A DNA stretch of 64,000 bases from an uncultured bacterium (lineage in GTDB: Bacteria > Myxococcota_A > Bradymonadia > UBA7976 > VGTA01): positions 62,001 through 126,000 of the forward strand of contig CALSSE010000010.1 in the NCBI GenBank assembly GCA_943788935.1, read 5' to 3'. The notes under the pieces are model-generated. The model made no database searches and was not told where the DNA came from. It saw only the letters and a list, made by a program, of their open reading frames with translations. Made by a program: the position numbers and the translations under genes. Of this stretch, positions 17,914 through 27,622 are shown piece by piece; within the stretch, counting starts at the first letter, position 1; each line of letters starts with the position of its first letter.

Positions 17914-18333
17914 TAACATCAGTTCAGTTGTCCATTGGTATCTCGGCTAGCGAGAAAAATATTATTGCTTCCACGTCAATTGATGTTGCCATCACCAAGA
18001 TTGAACTGATTGCTTAATTGTCCGCAAATAATCTTCAAATTCCTCTGAGACCTTCGAGACCTTTACGAACCCCTCTGAGGACTTTACTAAATCTCTCTAC
18101 TAAATTCCTCTGAGACCTTTACGCTCTGGGACCTTTACGCTTTACGGAGACCTTTATGGGCAGACCCTATATTGAAGAGCCTTGATCAGATAGATCTTCA
18201 GTCACTCATGCGGTGAAGTTTTAGATATCAAGCTTATTCCATATGTAAAATATGGTATATACCACTCATTATGTACACTGATAAACTACTGATTATTTGA
18301 CCATTTGTCTAACTCGGTCGAGGTGGAAAAATC
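17914..18333. other. gap with degenerate short repeats
   Basis: No gene is seen. Between about 18035 and 18165 the words CCTCTGAGACCTTTACG and GACCTTTACG recur in several imperfect copies, a decayed minisatellite. The final 20 bp carry the GAGGTGG ribosome site of the next gene. Confidence 0.6.
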
Positions 18334-21300
18334 ATGAAATATCCAACCCTTGGACATTGGTCATATCTTTCGGCGAGTGCAGGATTAGCGATAACACTCT
18401 CGATTATTGTATTCTCGACTTTTGCATCATGTACACCTGATCCAGAGTCATCAATCACTTCCCTTGGTCCTCAGGATACACCCGATATGGGCAGTAGAGA
18501 CCTAGATGTAAGAGATGTGATGGTCTCTGAAGATCAAGTGATCCAGAATATGAACATCTCTGATATGACCTCGGTAGAAGATCAAGCGATCAGCGATGCG
18601 ACATCTGCGGGCGAAGAGCAAAATCCTAGTGAAGACGTAGCGGTTATGCCTGAGGATTGTACTGAAGAGCTCTGTGATGAGGTTGATAATGACTGTGATG
18701 GTGATGTTGACGAGGGCGTACTGAACGCGTGTGGTTCTTGTGGCGCGATCCCCGAAGAGCTCTGTGATGAGGTTGATAATGACTGTGATGGTAATGTTGA
18801 CGAGGATACTGACGCAGACTGTGGTGTATGTCCGCTTGGTCAACGACCCTCTCTCGGTACATGTCTACCAGCTTACACGACACATCTCGCGGTAGACTAT
18901 TCACAATTTACTCACGATGCGACCGCTCCATTTACCCCTCCCCCCACGGCTGTGCCTTTTCCTGATATTCGGTGTGCACAACAAGAGATACAACGAACGC
19001 TTATCCCTGGCGAGCTGACTACAGCTGAGCATTGTGATGTCAGCCAAGACACTTGTCTCATCGTGGAGTCGGGCGCTGCGCTTAACTGCCCAGGCGCGCT
19101 TGAGATCTCAGGTGTGCTCTGGGTACGCTCAGGAGCGGATCAGACCGAGACTCTGTTGATCGCTGATGCGCTCACTGTTGATGTATCAGGAGAGCTACAC
19201 ATCACTGGAGTGAGCCCAGAAGCTCCCGACGCTCATCAAGTCGAGGTGTTTCTTCGTCATGAGTTTTGTGGACGCCCCGAGATCTGTCTCGACGAATTAG
19301 ATACACGTCAGGCAGAGCGAGATTGTCTAGATAAAGGTCGGATGATCTCTCGAGGGATCACTAAGATACGTGGCCTACCTAAGACGTCATGGAGTCAGTT
19401 AACGGTAGACAGTGAATTAAGTCACGAAGACGCCGCGGCGACGATTCAGGTTGACGACTGTTCGGGTTGGAGCCCAGGTGATGTGCTTACCATCGCGGCT
19501 ACGGGTCGAGGAGCCCAGGACTGGGCAGGAGCTACTAATCATCGACCAGGCTCATCACCACACTGTGGAGCGGATTGTACCGCCTCCGTCAATTTTCAGT
19601 CGGAGACACGTCAGATCGTCAATATACAAGAAGCGGTGAACGCCGTGGATGATTGCATCATTGTCCTCGATCAGCCTCTATTTTGGAATCATCAGGGTTC
19701 ATCTACTGAAGCGGGGAGTATTCGTCCTAGGATTCAGGCGGAGGTGCTCAATCGTAGTCGTAGCGTAGTCATCACTGGCGGTGCTCATGACCCTTTAAAT
19801 CCTGCTGACACTCGGATACCAACCCGCTATGATTACGCACAAGAAGGCGCCCATGTAACTGACTATGCTGATGACTTACAGCATGAGCGCGCTCCTTGTA
19901 AAGTCTGTAGAATGCCATCAGGTGACGCTAACCCTACCCCCGCGTCAGGCCCAGAACTCTGTACTATCCCTGATTCTTGTACGGCTTATGATTTTGAAGA
20001 GATGCTCCCTGCTTGGCGTCATGAGAGTGAGCAAGCGTGTGACCCCGTTCCCGGATTTCGAGTGTGGAGCGGGACCTATTGCGCTGAGAGAACTAGTGGA
20101 TTTGCGCCACCGAATCAGTTGAACCTCTGCGGTGAGCGTTGCAGTCCTTACGGCTATCAGGGGATCACGACCCGACAAGAGCATCACCACGGCGCTATGC
20201 AGTTGTCACATGTCGAGATCGAGCGGTGCGGCCGAAGAGATCTCGCTGAGTACTGTCTCCACCTACATCACGCGGGAGATGTTAAACGCCCAGTACATGA
20301 TCAAGGAGGTCATATGGGAGCTCACTATGAGTCTTATTTCATAGGTAATTCAATCCAGCGAGGCTCTAATAAAGGGATCACAGTTCACGGCACTCACAAC
20401 GCGTTGATTCAAGGTAATGTCATCTTTAATCAACGGGGTCCAGGTGTGTACATTGAAGACGGCAACGAGCTGTTCAACGTGATTGAAGAGAATGTTATTC
20501 TCTGCTCGGAAGTGCAAGCAAACGCCGTCACTATCGGTAGCATCACCATGAATTATCTCTGTCGCTTTCATAATAAAGCGAACCGACCTCAGACGGGTGA
20601 CTCAGACTTTGATGAAGTCGCGGGGCTCTATTTTCTCTCACCGATGAACCACACGATTGGTAATCATGTGATCGGCTATGATAACGGGATTTACGTGAAT
20701 GTGAATACTCAAGGTGCGCGAGGTCTCGGGAGCGCTTGGGGTCAAACCTGTATCCCTTCTCTACCTTGGGGCTATACGATCGGTAATGTATTTCATAACT
20801 TGGGTGGTTTTGGCTGGTACGCGAATAAGGCGTTCCCTCAACGGATGTGGGCTCTCGACGCGATCGAATTACAGGGAGGCTCTGATCAGCCCCTAGGTAC
20901 GGTAACAGACTGGTCAGCGTGCCTCCCGTATAACGCAGAAGGAGATGACCATAGCTTTAACCTAAAGATCCAAAATCACTTTGAGTACTTTAATAACTTC
21001 TCAGCGGGCGTTTACGATATGGGCGATGTGACTCTTGAGAATTATACGGTCTTCGGGAGTGACAAAGGCCTGTACTGGAAGACCTACTCTCGCGCTCAAG
21101 ACTCAGACCCATTATGCGTCAATTGCACATTTATTAACTCAGGATTTAACGGGCCAGGAGGCAGCGGGCTTGTCAGCTTCGAGAGCTCTCAGTTTTACCT
21201 TCAGGGTCATCAAGAGCTTGAGCTGAATCATCACTGTACACTCGATGGGGGTACCGGCGGACTCTGCGCGTCACATTATGACTTTCGCACCAGTGAGTTT

Positions 21301-22458
21301 TATACAGACCTCGGTGTACCTCGCTCGCCGAAGTTTAACTCAGGCGCTGATGACCGGGTCGCGCCAGTCGTGCTCTTACCCAATGATCAAACACTGCTCT
21401 GGAGCACTGACAATATTGCGTTTGATCTCATAGGTTCAGGTTGTGTAGACGCGCCTGATACACTCGCCGCTGAGTCGCATTGGTCGTTATGCCCAAGTGA
21501 GCCGCTCTCACCGAGATTGATACGTATCTACAGCCCGTCACGCGGTGTCCTCACCGTGACCAACCACACCGAAGGCGGAACCGAGTACACGATCCCCTTC
21601 AGTGGGTGGTCTCCACAGCGCGGTCGAGGTGCGTATGTTATGGGGAGTCTCGTGGGGTGCCCTCCCCAAGGGCCATGCGTGAATTATCAGTACCCAGCAG
21701 GCTATACGATCATCGTCGCAGATGGTCACGAGATTAGCCTCTCGTTCAATGAGCCTCAGATATCAGGAGACCTATTACATGACCTCTTCGCGCTCGAATA
21801 TTCTGAAGAGCAACTCTCACCGATCACCAGCGTCACCATCCGTAGCGTGAGTGGAGCGGGCGTTATGGATCGCGATGAAGCGTGCGTCGTGACATCAACC
21901 CATGATCGTGCGTTTATCACTCCTTATGGTCCAATAAGCGGAGCATCGGGTGCGTGGTATCGAGATTGTGGTCAAGGTTGGGCTTTGGATTTTACCGCGC
22001 AAGATCTCATCGATCAGAGCGTGGACGCCTTGAGTATAGATCAAGGTTTAGAGCCCGTCATCGCGTGTCAATCGAGTGGGCCTCCTCTTCCACTAGAGGA
22101 TGTAAGCGCTACAGTTGAGCTCTGCATAGACTTGAATGGAGCGCCTTATCCTGACGCAGATTTTACCGAAATTTATATTCGTGGCACGTGGAACGATTGG
22201 GGGGCGGAGCGCTTAATACTCAGTGATCCTGAGGGGGACGGTGTGTATTGTGCTATAGACTCATTCGATGCCGGCGACTATGAATATCAGCACGCCGCGC
22301 TCAGCATGGGCAACGAGCGCGTCTCAATGGGTCCTCCACAAGGCTCAGGCTGTGACTGGATCCCCAATGATGTCTTTAATAATTTTGGCTTCCGCGTTGA
22401 AGACGACCAGCCATTCACCGTGTGTAATCGTTGGGACCTCTGCGGTTGTGACGATTAA
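18334..22458 (+). CDS. giant lipoprotein: MopE-type repeats, G8-like domain, beta-helix, C-terminal CBM-like domain
   Basis: 1374 residues, anchored by a signal peptide ending FASC (Cys33); GAGGTGG lies 7 bp before the ATG. Two MopE-type metal-binding repeats (ELCDEVDNDCDGDVDEG and ELCDEVDNDCDGNVDED, about 108-165) are encoded by nearly identical DNA. A G8-like stretch follows (CLIVESGAALNCPGALEISGVLWV, about 243-295). The rest has the layout of CEMIP/PKHD1L1-type proteins: RGAQDWAGATNH, then VVITGGAHDP, then a right-handed beta-helix (about 616-970; HGTHNALIQGNVIFNQRGPGVYIEDG). The last 115 residues (VELCIDLNGAPY..FTEIYIRGTWNDWG..AGDYEYQH) resemble a starch-binding/AMPK-type carbohydrate module. 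Polysaccharide binding or cleavage outside the cell is likely, by analogy with CEMIP hyaluronan processing, but no catalytic residues were assigned. Confidence 0.78.
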   Translation: MKYPTLGHWSYLSASAGLAITLSIIVFSTFASCTPDPESSITSLGPQDTPDMGSRDLDVRDVMVSEDQVIQNMNISDMTSVEDQAISDATSAGEEQNPSEDVAVMPEDCTEELCDEVDNDCDGDVDEGVLNACGSCGAIPEELCDEVDNDCDGNVDEDTDADCGVCPLGQRPSLGTCLPAYTTHLAVDYSQFTHDATAPFTPPPTAVPFPDIRCAQQEIQRTLIPGELTTAEHCDVSQDTCLIVESGAALNCPGALEISGVLWVRSGADQTETLLIADALTVDVSGELHITGVSPEAPDAHQVEVFLRHEFCGRPEICLDELDTRQAERDCLDKGRMISRGITKIRGLPKTSWSQLTVDSELSHEDAAATIQVDDCSGWSPGDVLTIAATGRGAQDWAGATNHRPGSSPHCGADCTASVNFQSETRQIVNIQEAVNAVDDCIIVLDQPLFWNHQGSSTEAGSIRPRIQAEVLNRSRSVVITGGAHDPLNPADTRIPTRYDYAQEGAHVTDYADDLQHERAPCKVCRMPSGDANPTPASGPELCTIPDSCTAYDFEEMLPAWRHESEQACDPVPGFRVWSGTYCAERTSGFAPPNQLNLCGERCSPYGYQGITTRQEHHHGAMQLSHVEIERCGRRDLAEYCLHLHHAGDVKRPVHDQGGHMGAHYESYFIGNSIQRGSNKGITVHGTHNALIQGNVIFNQRGPGVYIEDGNELFNVIEENVILCSEVQANAVTIGSITMNYLCRFHNKANRPQTGDSDFDEVAGLYFLSPMNHTIGNHVIGYDNGIYVNVNTQGARGLGSAWGQTCIPSLPWGYTIGNVFHNLGGFGWYANKAFPQRMWALDAIELQGGSDQPLGTVTDWSACLPYNAEGDDHSFNLKIQNHFEYFNNFSAGVYDMGDVTLENYTVFGSDKGLYWKTYSRAQDSDPLCVNCTFINSGFNGPGGSGLVSFESSQFYLQGHQELELNHHCTLDGGTGGLCASHYDFRTSEFYTDLGVPRSPKFNSGADDRVAPVVLLPNDQTLLWSTDNIAFDLIGSGCVDAPDTLAAESHWSLCPSEPLSPRLIRIYSPSRGVLTVTNHTEGGTEYTIPFSGWSPQRGRGAYVMGSLVGCPPQGPCVNYQYPAGYTIIVADGHEISLSFNEPQISGDLLHDLFALEYSEEQLSPITSVTIRSVSGAGVMDRDEACVVTSTHDRAFITPYGPISGASGAWYRDCGQGWALDFTAQDLIDQSVDALSIDQGLEPVIACQSSGPPLPLEDVSATVELCIDLNGAPYPDADFTEIYIRGTWNDWGAERLILSDPEGDGVYCAIDSFDAGDYEYQHAALSMGNERVSMGPPQGSGCDWIPNDVFNNFGFRVEDDQPFTVCNRWDLCGCDD

Positions 22459-22518
22459 ACTTTGGTGTATCAGTCATGTCTAAGCGATTTAATGAGTTCA
22501 ATTTCTTTAGCTGTCGAT

Positions 22519-23808
22519 CTAGCTACCAAAGCGGTTCCAGATATAGAAGAGCGTGAATCCCACTAAGAGAACTTGACACACGATAGAGAAGAGCCACATC
22601 GACCTCTGAGGTTGTAGGTGTTCTGGTACATCAGAGGAGAACATTGCGCGGTGGTTGAAATACGCGAGGATAGGAGTCGTCACGAAAGACAGCGTGGTCG
22701 CTAGGTCAACTAACTGCTTGAAGCTCTTCATGAAGAAGAATAAGACGATTAAAGCGCCCGCTGCGAGTATCCCAAAGACCATCCAATATTTTGGCTCTCT
22801 CGACAGATCACGAGCGACCTCAGCTTCTACCTCTGCCCTCTTGAAGCGATCTAAAAGGACGACCAGTACTCGGGGGAAGGCGTCGAGTACGGTAAGGGTA
22901 GTAGAGAACATCACCGCGAGCGAGCTCGCCCCAACCACTGGGTAAGACCAAGCGCCCAGACTCTCTGTAAATAATGAAAGGATCTGCTTCGCCATCCCGA
23001 CTCCGCCTCGCGCGGGTGCCTCTCCCGCTTGGTACATCACTACCGTACCGAGAATCAGGAAGCACAAGGCCAAGATGACACACAGCGCGAAGCCTACATT
23101 AAAATCGATAGAGTCCTCTTTCGCCGTCGCCGCGCGGCCAGTCTCCGATCGCTTGGCTAAACACCAAATCGAGTTCCAGATACTGATATCCATCGGTGCT
23201 GGCATCCAACCTGCTAAGGCCACAACAAAGGTGATACCCGCTGCGTCAAGCGCAGCTCCAGGCAAGTTGAGAGAAAATGAACTCCAGTCAAGTTGTGGCA
23301 AGACCATGAGCGTAGCCGCAAAAGTGAGCAAGCCCATCGCGCTGAGTAAGACTTTGATTGAGCGATCTAACCACTTAAATCCACCGGTCTTGAGTAATAC
23401 CGCGATCAGCGCTATGAGAATCACGCTACCCAGCTGTAGCGATGCCTCCGGCATAAGCGCAGAGAGGATCAGCTCATTAAAGATCGAGGCGGTCACGAGC
23501 GTCACAGCGGCGGCGACAGTGAACATTGACCCCAAAGTGAGCAGGGCTACAATAGATAAAGTCCAGATCCCCTGCCGCCTGTAGCCCTCAAGTAGAGAGA
23601 CTCCTGTTGCTTGAGTATATTGAGAACCAAATCTTAGACCAGGGTATTTGGTTATATTAGCGATCAGGATCACGCCGACGAGCCCTAGACCAAACAGCGC
23701 TCCGGCTCGAGTCGACTGTACGAGGTGGGAGACGCCGATCGCGGCGCCTGCGAATAACAGCCCTGGACCCAGAGCGCGGAAAAACTGATTAAGAGACCTC
23801 GTTGTCAT
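22519..23808 (-). CDS. NRAMP-family divalent metal (or related) transporter
   Basis: 429-residue inner-membrane protein with about 11 membrane helices. NRAMP proteins import Mn2+, Fe2+ or Mg2+ with protons. The N-terminal helix GPGLLFAGAAIGVSHLVQSTRAGA corresponds to the TM1 region; in classical metal carriers this helix holds DPGN, which is replaced here by AAIGVSHL. TM6, which normally has MPH, reads AGWMPAPMDISIWNS. The protein is thus in the divergent NRAMP-related group and its substrate is uncertain. The ATG at 23808 has GAGGTGAT 5 bp upstream and is preferred to 23859. It is a single gene. Confidence 0.8.
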   Translation of the reverse strand: MTTRSLNQFFRALGPGLLFAGAAIGVSHLVQSTRAGALFGLGLVGVILIANITKYPGLRFGSQYTQATGVSLLEGYRRQGIWTLSIVALLTLGSMFTVAAAVTLVTASIFNELILSALMPEASLQLGSVILIALIAVLLKTGGFKWLDRSIKVLLSAMGLLTFAATLMVLPQLDWSSFSLNLPGAALDAAGITFVVALAGWMPAPMDISIWNSIWCLAKRSETGRAATAKEDSIDFNVGFALCVILALCFLILGTVVMYQAGEAPARGGVGMAKQILSLFTESLGAWSYPVVGASSLAVMFSTTLTVLDAFPRVLVVLLDRFKRAEVEAEVARDLSREPKYWMVFGILAAGALIVLFFFMKSFKQLVDLATTLSFVTTPILAYFNHRAMFSSDVPEHLQPQRSMWLFSIVCQVLLVGFTLFYIWNRFGS

Positions 23809-24042
23809 GATATCACCTCGCTCGTGTCGACTGAGCATCTTAAATGTTGTGACGATCAATGAAGCGTAGGTGTTAATAGCCTGTTGTTAAGCAGATGAAT
23901 AGTCTGCTCAGCTCATTGTACGTATCATCGTATAAACCTCTAGAAATTCTCATAGATCAGAAGAGGTGTCAATTATCATGCGAAAGGTTCTGTGAAGACT
24001 CGTTGACGACTCGAATTTCGAGATCGGTTTACTTCAGTTCAT

Positions 24043-24425
24043 GGCGTTGGTGCATAAGTGAATGCTAAGTATTTTCAGCTGGTTAAGATATTGCCACTTA
24101 GCTTATATTTCATGTAACTAGCTCACATCGAGGTCGACCTAGCGATCGAAAGTGATTTAGAATATATAATTTCTACAGCGCTTTGATAGTAATCGCTTGA
24201 GGCATTGGTGTTGAAGTCCATTGTGTGATCTGAGCTCATCTCCAACGTCGTTTTTATATCGAAAGAATATTTCACGATTGATTAAAGATCGCTCATATGA
24301 ACGCCAATTCCGTATTTTGTATTTCTTTCGGTACTGTGGATGTCTGTTTCGTTGATGTAGCTGAGTCATCTGTTTACCACTCGAACTACATCATCTATCA
24401 TTCGATAAATTTATGAACCAACGCC
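24043..24425 (-). mobile_element. IS903-like element, internally deleted, both ends present (MITE-like)
   Basis: 383-bp element from GGCGTTGGTGCATAAG (24043) to the complementary end at 24425 (reading inward GGCGTTGGTTCATAAA). On the minus strand the start at 24369 gives MTQLHQRNRHPQYRKKYKI, then RNWRSYERSLINRE joined directly and in frame to IFFRYKNDVGDELRSHN, which is the C-terminal YREK region in full relatives (compare MFFRYKKLVGDEL at 29284-29643). About 200 residues including the catalytic Asps are gone. It could have been moved only by a full transposase in trans. No 9-bp target duplication is apparent. Confidence 0.8.
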
Positions 24426-24603
24426 TATCGTAACTAAAAATCTGACTTTTAGTCTAAATGTTTTCCTGCTTCCTTTTTATGTCTTATCAGGTATGGCAAT
24501 TGGTATATAGGTACTCTCATGACCTTTAGAACAAAGATAGTAGTGGATGCTTGGGAAGACAAAGATCATTCGTTTTTTCAAAGAACAGTTCTCAATGATG
24601 TGA

Positions 24604-25833
24604 TTAATAACTTGGCTCTTCACAGGCCGGTAACTTCCATACCTTTGTCTGCTCACTAATTCCTTTCATGCTGTACGTACCACAGGGTAAAAGTTTAGAG
24701 ACATGTTGAGCGATACTTTCAGTAAAAAGAGCCGTAACATTAACTGTTTTAGTTAAAGTTTCTAGTCGGCTTGTTAAGTTTACATTCGGCCCCATAACGG
24801 TAAAGTCTAATCTAGTCTTAGAACCTATATTTCCATAGGTTACCTGCCCTATATGACAACCAAAACCAGCTGCTATAGGCAATGAGGTCTCATCAGCATA
24901 AGTTTTGATCAAGCAAATAGCTTCCTCTACTGAATTAACCATGTCATTGGCAGTTTGCTTTCTGGAAACTTTATCTTGATCGAATATCAATAAAACAGCA
25001 TCTCCAATAAACTTAAGAATCTCACCCCCATATGCTAAAGCAGCCTGACCAATGAGCTCGAAAATATCATTCATGATCGGTACAATCTTAGTACTCCCCA
25101 ATTCTTCAGAAAGCCTCGTAAAGTCCCTAATATCACAAAACATAATACCAACTTCACGAATCGAAGTATGATGGCGTGTAATCTCACCATTCATCACTCG
25201 GTAACCAGTCTTAGGTCCAATATAGCACTCCGCCAGTTTTCTTGCTTGAGAAGTTCTATATGCCCCATAAACAGCTAATGAAAGCGTACTCATATGAGGC
25301 AAAATAAGCTCTTCAATATCTTCAGGAAAAGGCTTTCGAGAGGAAATACTCATAAATTGAGGAACTGGGGCATAAGGGATAGTGAGAGCAAATGCACAAT
25401 AATCTACATATCCTTGCTCTCTTAGTTTTTCAAAAATAGGGTAGGGTAATGCGTGTTGATTTAATATTTCTCTGTAGAACCTAGACTCAGAGATGAGCAC
25501 CCTGTAGTAAGGACCGATTCTTTTCTCTATAAGGGGATCTTGAATCATACGCTCAACAGTTAATTCTTTATCTACTGATTCTTGGGAATGTTCTTCATGC
25601 AACATGATAATACTATTATTATATAGATTTATATGATCCCAAGTGAGTGCAATTCCCCACAAAGTTGGATGGCGAAAGCCACACGATTTAGTAAATGGTA
25701 TTTGTATACGATCTATTTCGAAACCAATAGATTCTAGACCAACTTTGATGGCATGAAGCAGTGAGTTCAAGCATTCATCTTGATCTGAATCAGCCATATG
25801 GCTTAAGATCAGTTCTGAAACAGACTTAGACAT
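24604..25833 (-). CDS. class III adenylate cyclase-like protein
   Basis: 409 residues; would make cAMP from ATP as a cytosolic signalling enzyme. The cyclase homology domain spans about 225-385. Metal-binding Asps are in FCDIRDFTRLSE and in FIGDAVLLIF. Lys in GGEILKFIGDA and Thr in LDFTVMG are the adenine-selecting pair usual in bacterial adenylate cyclases. Asn and Arg in NVNLTSRLE are the transition-state residues. All key positions are therefore present. The first 200 residues have no membrane helix and no clear sensor domain; they contain YRVLISESRFYREILNQ and may be a divergent GAF-like module. It stands alone between IS relics. The signal sensed and the receptor are unknown. Confidence 0.82.
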   Translation of the reverse strand: MSKSVSELILSHMADSDQDECLNSLLHAIKVGLESIGFEIDRIQIPFTKSCGFRHPTLWGIALTWDHINLYNNSIIMLHEEHSQESVDKELTVERMIQDPLIEKRIGPYYRVLISESRFYREILNQHALPYPIFEKLREQGYVDYCAFALTIPYAPVPQFMSISSRKPFPEDIEELILPHMSTLSLAVYGAYRTSQARKLAECYIGPKTGYRVMNGEITRHHTSIREVGIMFCDIRDFTRLSEELGSTKIVPIMNDIFELIGQAALAYGGEILKFIGDAVLLIFDQDKVSRKQTANDMVNSVEEAICLIKTYADETSLPIAAGFGCHIGQVTYGNIGSKTRLDFTVMGPNVNLTSRLETLTKTVNVTALFTESIAQHVSKLLPCGTYSMKGISEQTKVWKLPACEEPSY

Positions 25834-26020
25834 AAATGTTTACCTTCTAAATACACAAGGCTTATGGAATATATTAAATTATGACTTGCACAAAGTCTAG
25901 CTTAAAGACTACATAGAACCTATCATATTTATCATCAAAGTATTAGTTTTTTTAAAGAGCATTGACAGCACTAATTACTTGGATTCAGTCCACACAATAT
26001 TGTACAATAAATCAAGAAGT

Positions 26021-26340
26021 GACGCTTTGCTGAATAAGTAAAAACACATATAATCGATGACTTAGAGAATACTGGTTTTTTGTTTCAATCCTTATGTAAT
26101 CATCTTACTTTGAGGACTGCCTAACACATCAAATTGATTCAGAACATTGCTGGCGATGACAGACTCATCTTTCGAGAGTTTTCACCTCTCGCACTTAGTT
26201 CGTCACCGGTCAGGTTTTTATATTGAAAGAACATGTTTTTAACTGCACTTTGACGGTAGTAGCCTGATATTCTTCCCCAGACTCAGGTACCGTCTTTATG
26301 TAATTCTAGAGGTGTATTTGGTGATTAAGAAACTGATAGA
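26021..26340 (-). mobile_element. IS903-like relic, transposase C-terminal part
   Basis: Starts near 26021 with GACGCTTTGCTGAATAAGTA and shares about 100 bp of 3' sequence (ATCGATGACTTAGA, TTTGAGGACTGCCTAACA) with the copies at 29174 and 35029. Minus-strand frames give broken pieces of the C-terminal region (YYRQSAVKNMFFQYKN). It is inactive. Confidence 0.7.
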
Positions 26341-26377
26341 ATCCTTTTAAGCCCTCGTGGGGATCAGCGCGGGTGTT

Positions 26378-27373
26378 CTATTGACACGTATAGAGTTGGA
26401 CCTCACACCCAAGACAGCGAGAGGGCGATCCGTCAGGCACAGAGATACACCAGTGCTGACCGCGCACGCTGTCATTGCAGAGTGGGAAATTGTAACGCCC
26501 CACATCAAATCGATCGACTAAAGGTCCGTTGTAGATCGGATAACATGACTCGATGTCTGTGTGATACTGCGTCCACCCCTGCTCTTCAGGAGTCAATACA
26601 CATAGGTTATTAGCCTCACTGAGCATAGTCTGTAGTTCATTAACGTGCCAATTGATCCCTGAGCCACAGTTGATGTCTGGGATGCGATCGCAGGGCTCAC
26701 CTGTGAAGTCAAAGCAGAGCTGAGGATAGCGCTCGAGTAGCTCAACACTGATCTCGGCGCACTTTGTATCATATGTGACCCGCGCTCGGTTCGTTCGACC
26801 TGAGAGAGATGAAAGAGCGACCTCTTCAGATTGGCCTGGCATGTCGAGCGTGACTCGCCCAAGCTCAACGCCTCCTGTGTTGGTGAAGTAGACTTCGCGC
26901 GACTCGCAGGCCATGAGGGTCATGTCAGTTTCAACGGGCCCCATATCAGGCTCACTAGGGCTCATATCAGTCTCTTCTCGAGGCTCCATATCTCTAGTTG
27001 TCTCCTCTTCGGCCATCGAGACGCAGATGCTTCCATATCCGACGTATGCGCGACACTCGAGCCCAGCGCCACACTCCTCGGGCTCATTAGTACATGGCTG
27101 AGTACAGATACCCGATTCAGCGTCGAGCTCTGCAAAGCAGATCAGGGTCGAGCACTGATAAGGGGTATCACACACGCTGCCCACGGGGAGTCCCATCCGC
27201 TCTATGAACTCGTCGCTCGAGGTCCCCGCGACAGCGTTACTACCTTCAGCGGGATCGAGAACGGTTGAGGGTCTTCCCGGTGTCGTATCTCGCTCGACAA
27301 TAGTAGAGTCTTCACAAGCGAGAGGTCCGCTCAATAATCCGATGGAGTAACACAGGGCGATCGTATATCTCAT
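26378..27373 (-). CDS. Cys-rich lipoprotein of unknown function
   Basis: 331 residues; signal peptide ends GPLAC (Cys20). A short linker leads to a Cys-rich module (VCDTPYQCSTLICFAELDAESGICTQPC..EECGAGLECRAY) of the 'dickkopf-like' type common in Myxococcota surface proteins, also seen at the start of the 33518 gene. A Met/Asp/Pro/Glu-rich spacer (DMEPREETDMSPSEPDMGPVETDM) precedes a C-terminal domain at about 155-331 with ten Cys and no known match. It is presumably a secreted or surface protein of disulfide-stabilised modules; binding partner unknown. GAAGGATGAGCC lies before the ATG. Confidence 0.75.
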   Translation of the reverse strand: MRYTIALCYSIGLLSGPLACEDSTIVERDTTPGRPSTVLDPAEGSNAVAGTSSDEFIERMGLPVGSVCDTPYQCSTLICFAELDAESGICTQPCTNEPEECGAGLECRAYVGYGSICVSMAEEETTRDMEPREETDMSPSEPDMGPVETDMTLMACESREVYFTNTGGVELGRVTLDMPGQSEEVALSSLSGRTNRARVTYDTKCAEISVELLERYPQLCFDFTGEPCDRIPDINCGSGINWHVNELQTMLSEANNLCVLTPEEQGWTQYHTDIESCYPIYNGPLVDRFDVGRYNFPLCNDSVRGQHWCISVPDGSPSRCLGCEVQLYTCQ

Positions 27374-27388
27374 GGTGGCTCATCCTTC

Positions 27389-27622
27389 TCAAAATTGCAT
27401 AAAACGAGTGTAAGGCGTGAATATACTGTGTCGAGCACAGTATTTATCCGCACTTCTTACTTTAATATCTCTTATCGAGTCAAACTTTCGTTCATATTTA
27501 AAATCAAACTTTTCAGTCAAGTCATTATAAGTTGAAACGTAAAACTCTGAAAATGAGTATTCCTCATCTCCACTTGTCGCAATTCTACCTCTATAAGCTA
27601 TTTTTTGATTGGGGTCCCAAAC
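27389..27622 (-). pseudogene. ORF fragment without start, function unknown
   Basis: A 77-codon open stretch (VWDPNQKIAYRGRIATSGDEEYS... ending TPYTRFMQF) with protein-like composition but no plausible start; a TAA precedes it. It ends 16 bp before the 26378-27373 lipoprotein, same strand. It is possibly the tail of a lost gene. I do not recognise it. Confidence 0.3.

Noticed and set aside
23075-23584. 169-codon plus-strand frame
   Set aside because: Antisense shadow of the NRAMP-family gene, which has clear membrane helices and family motifs.
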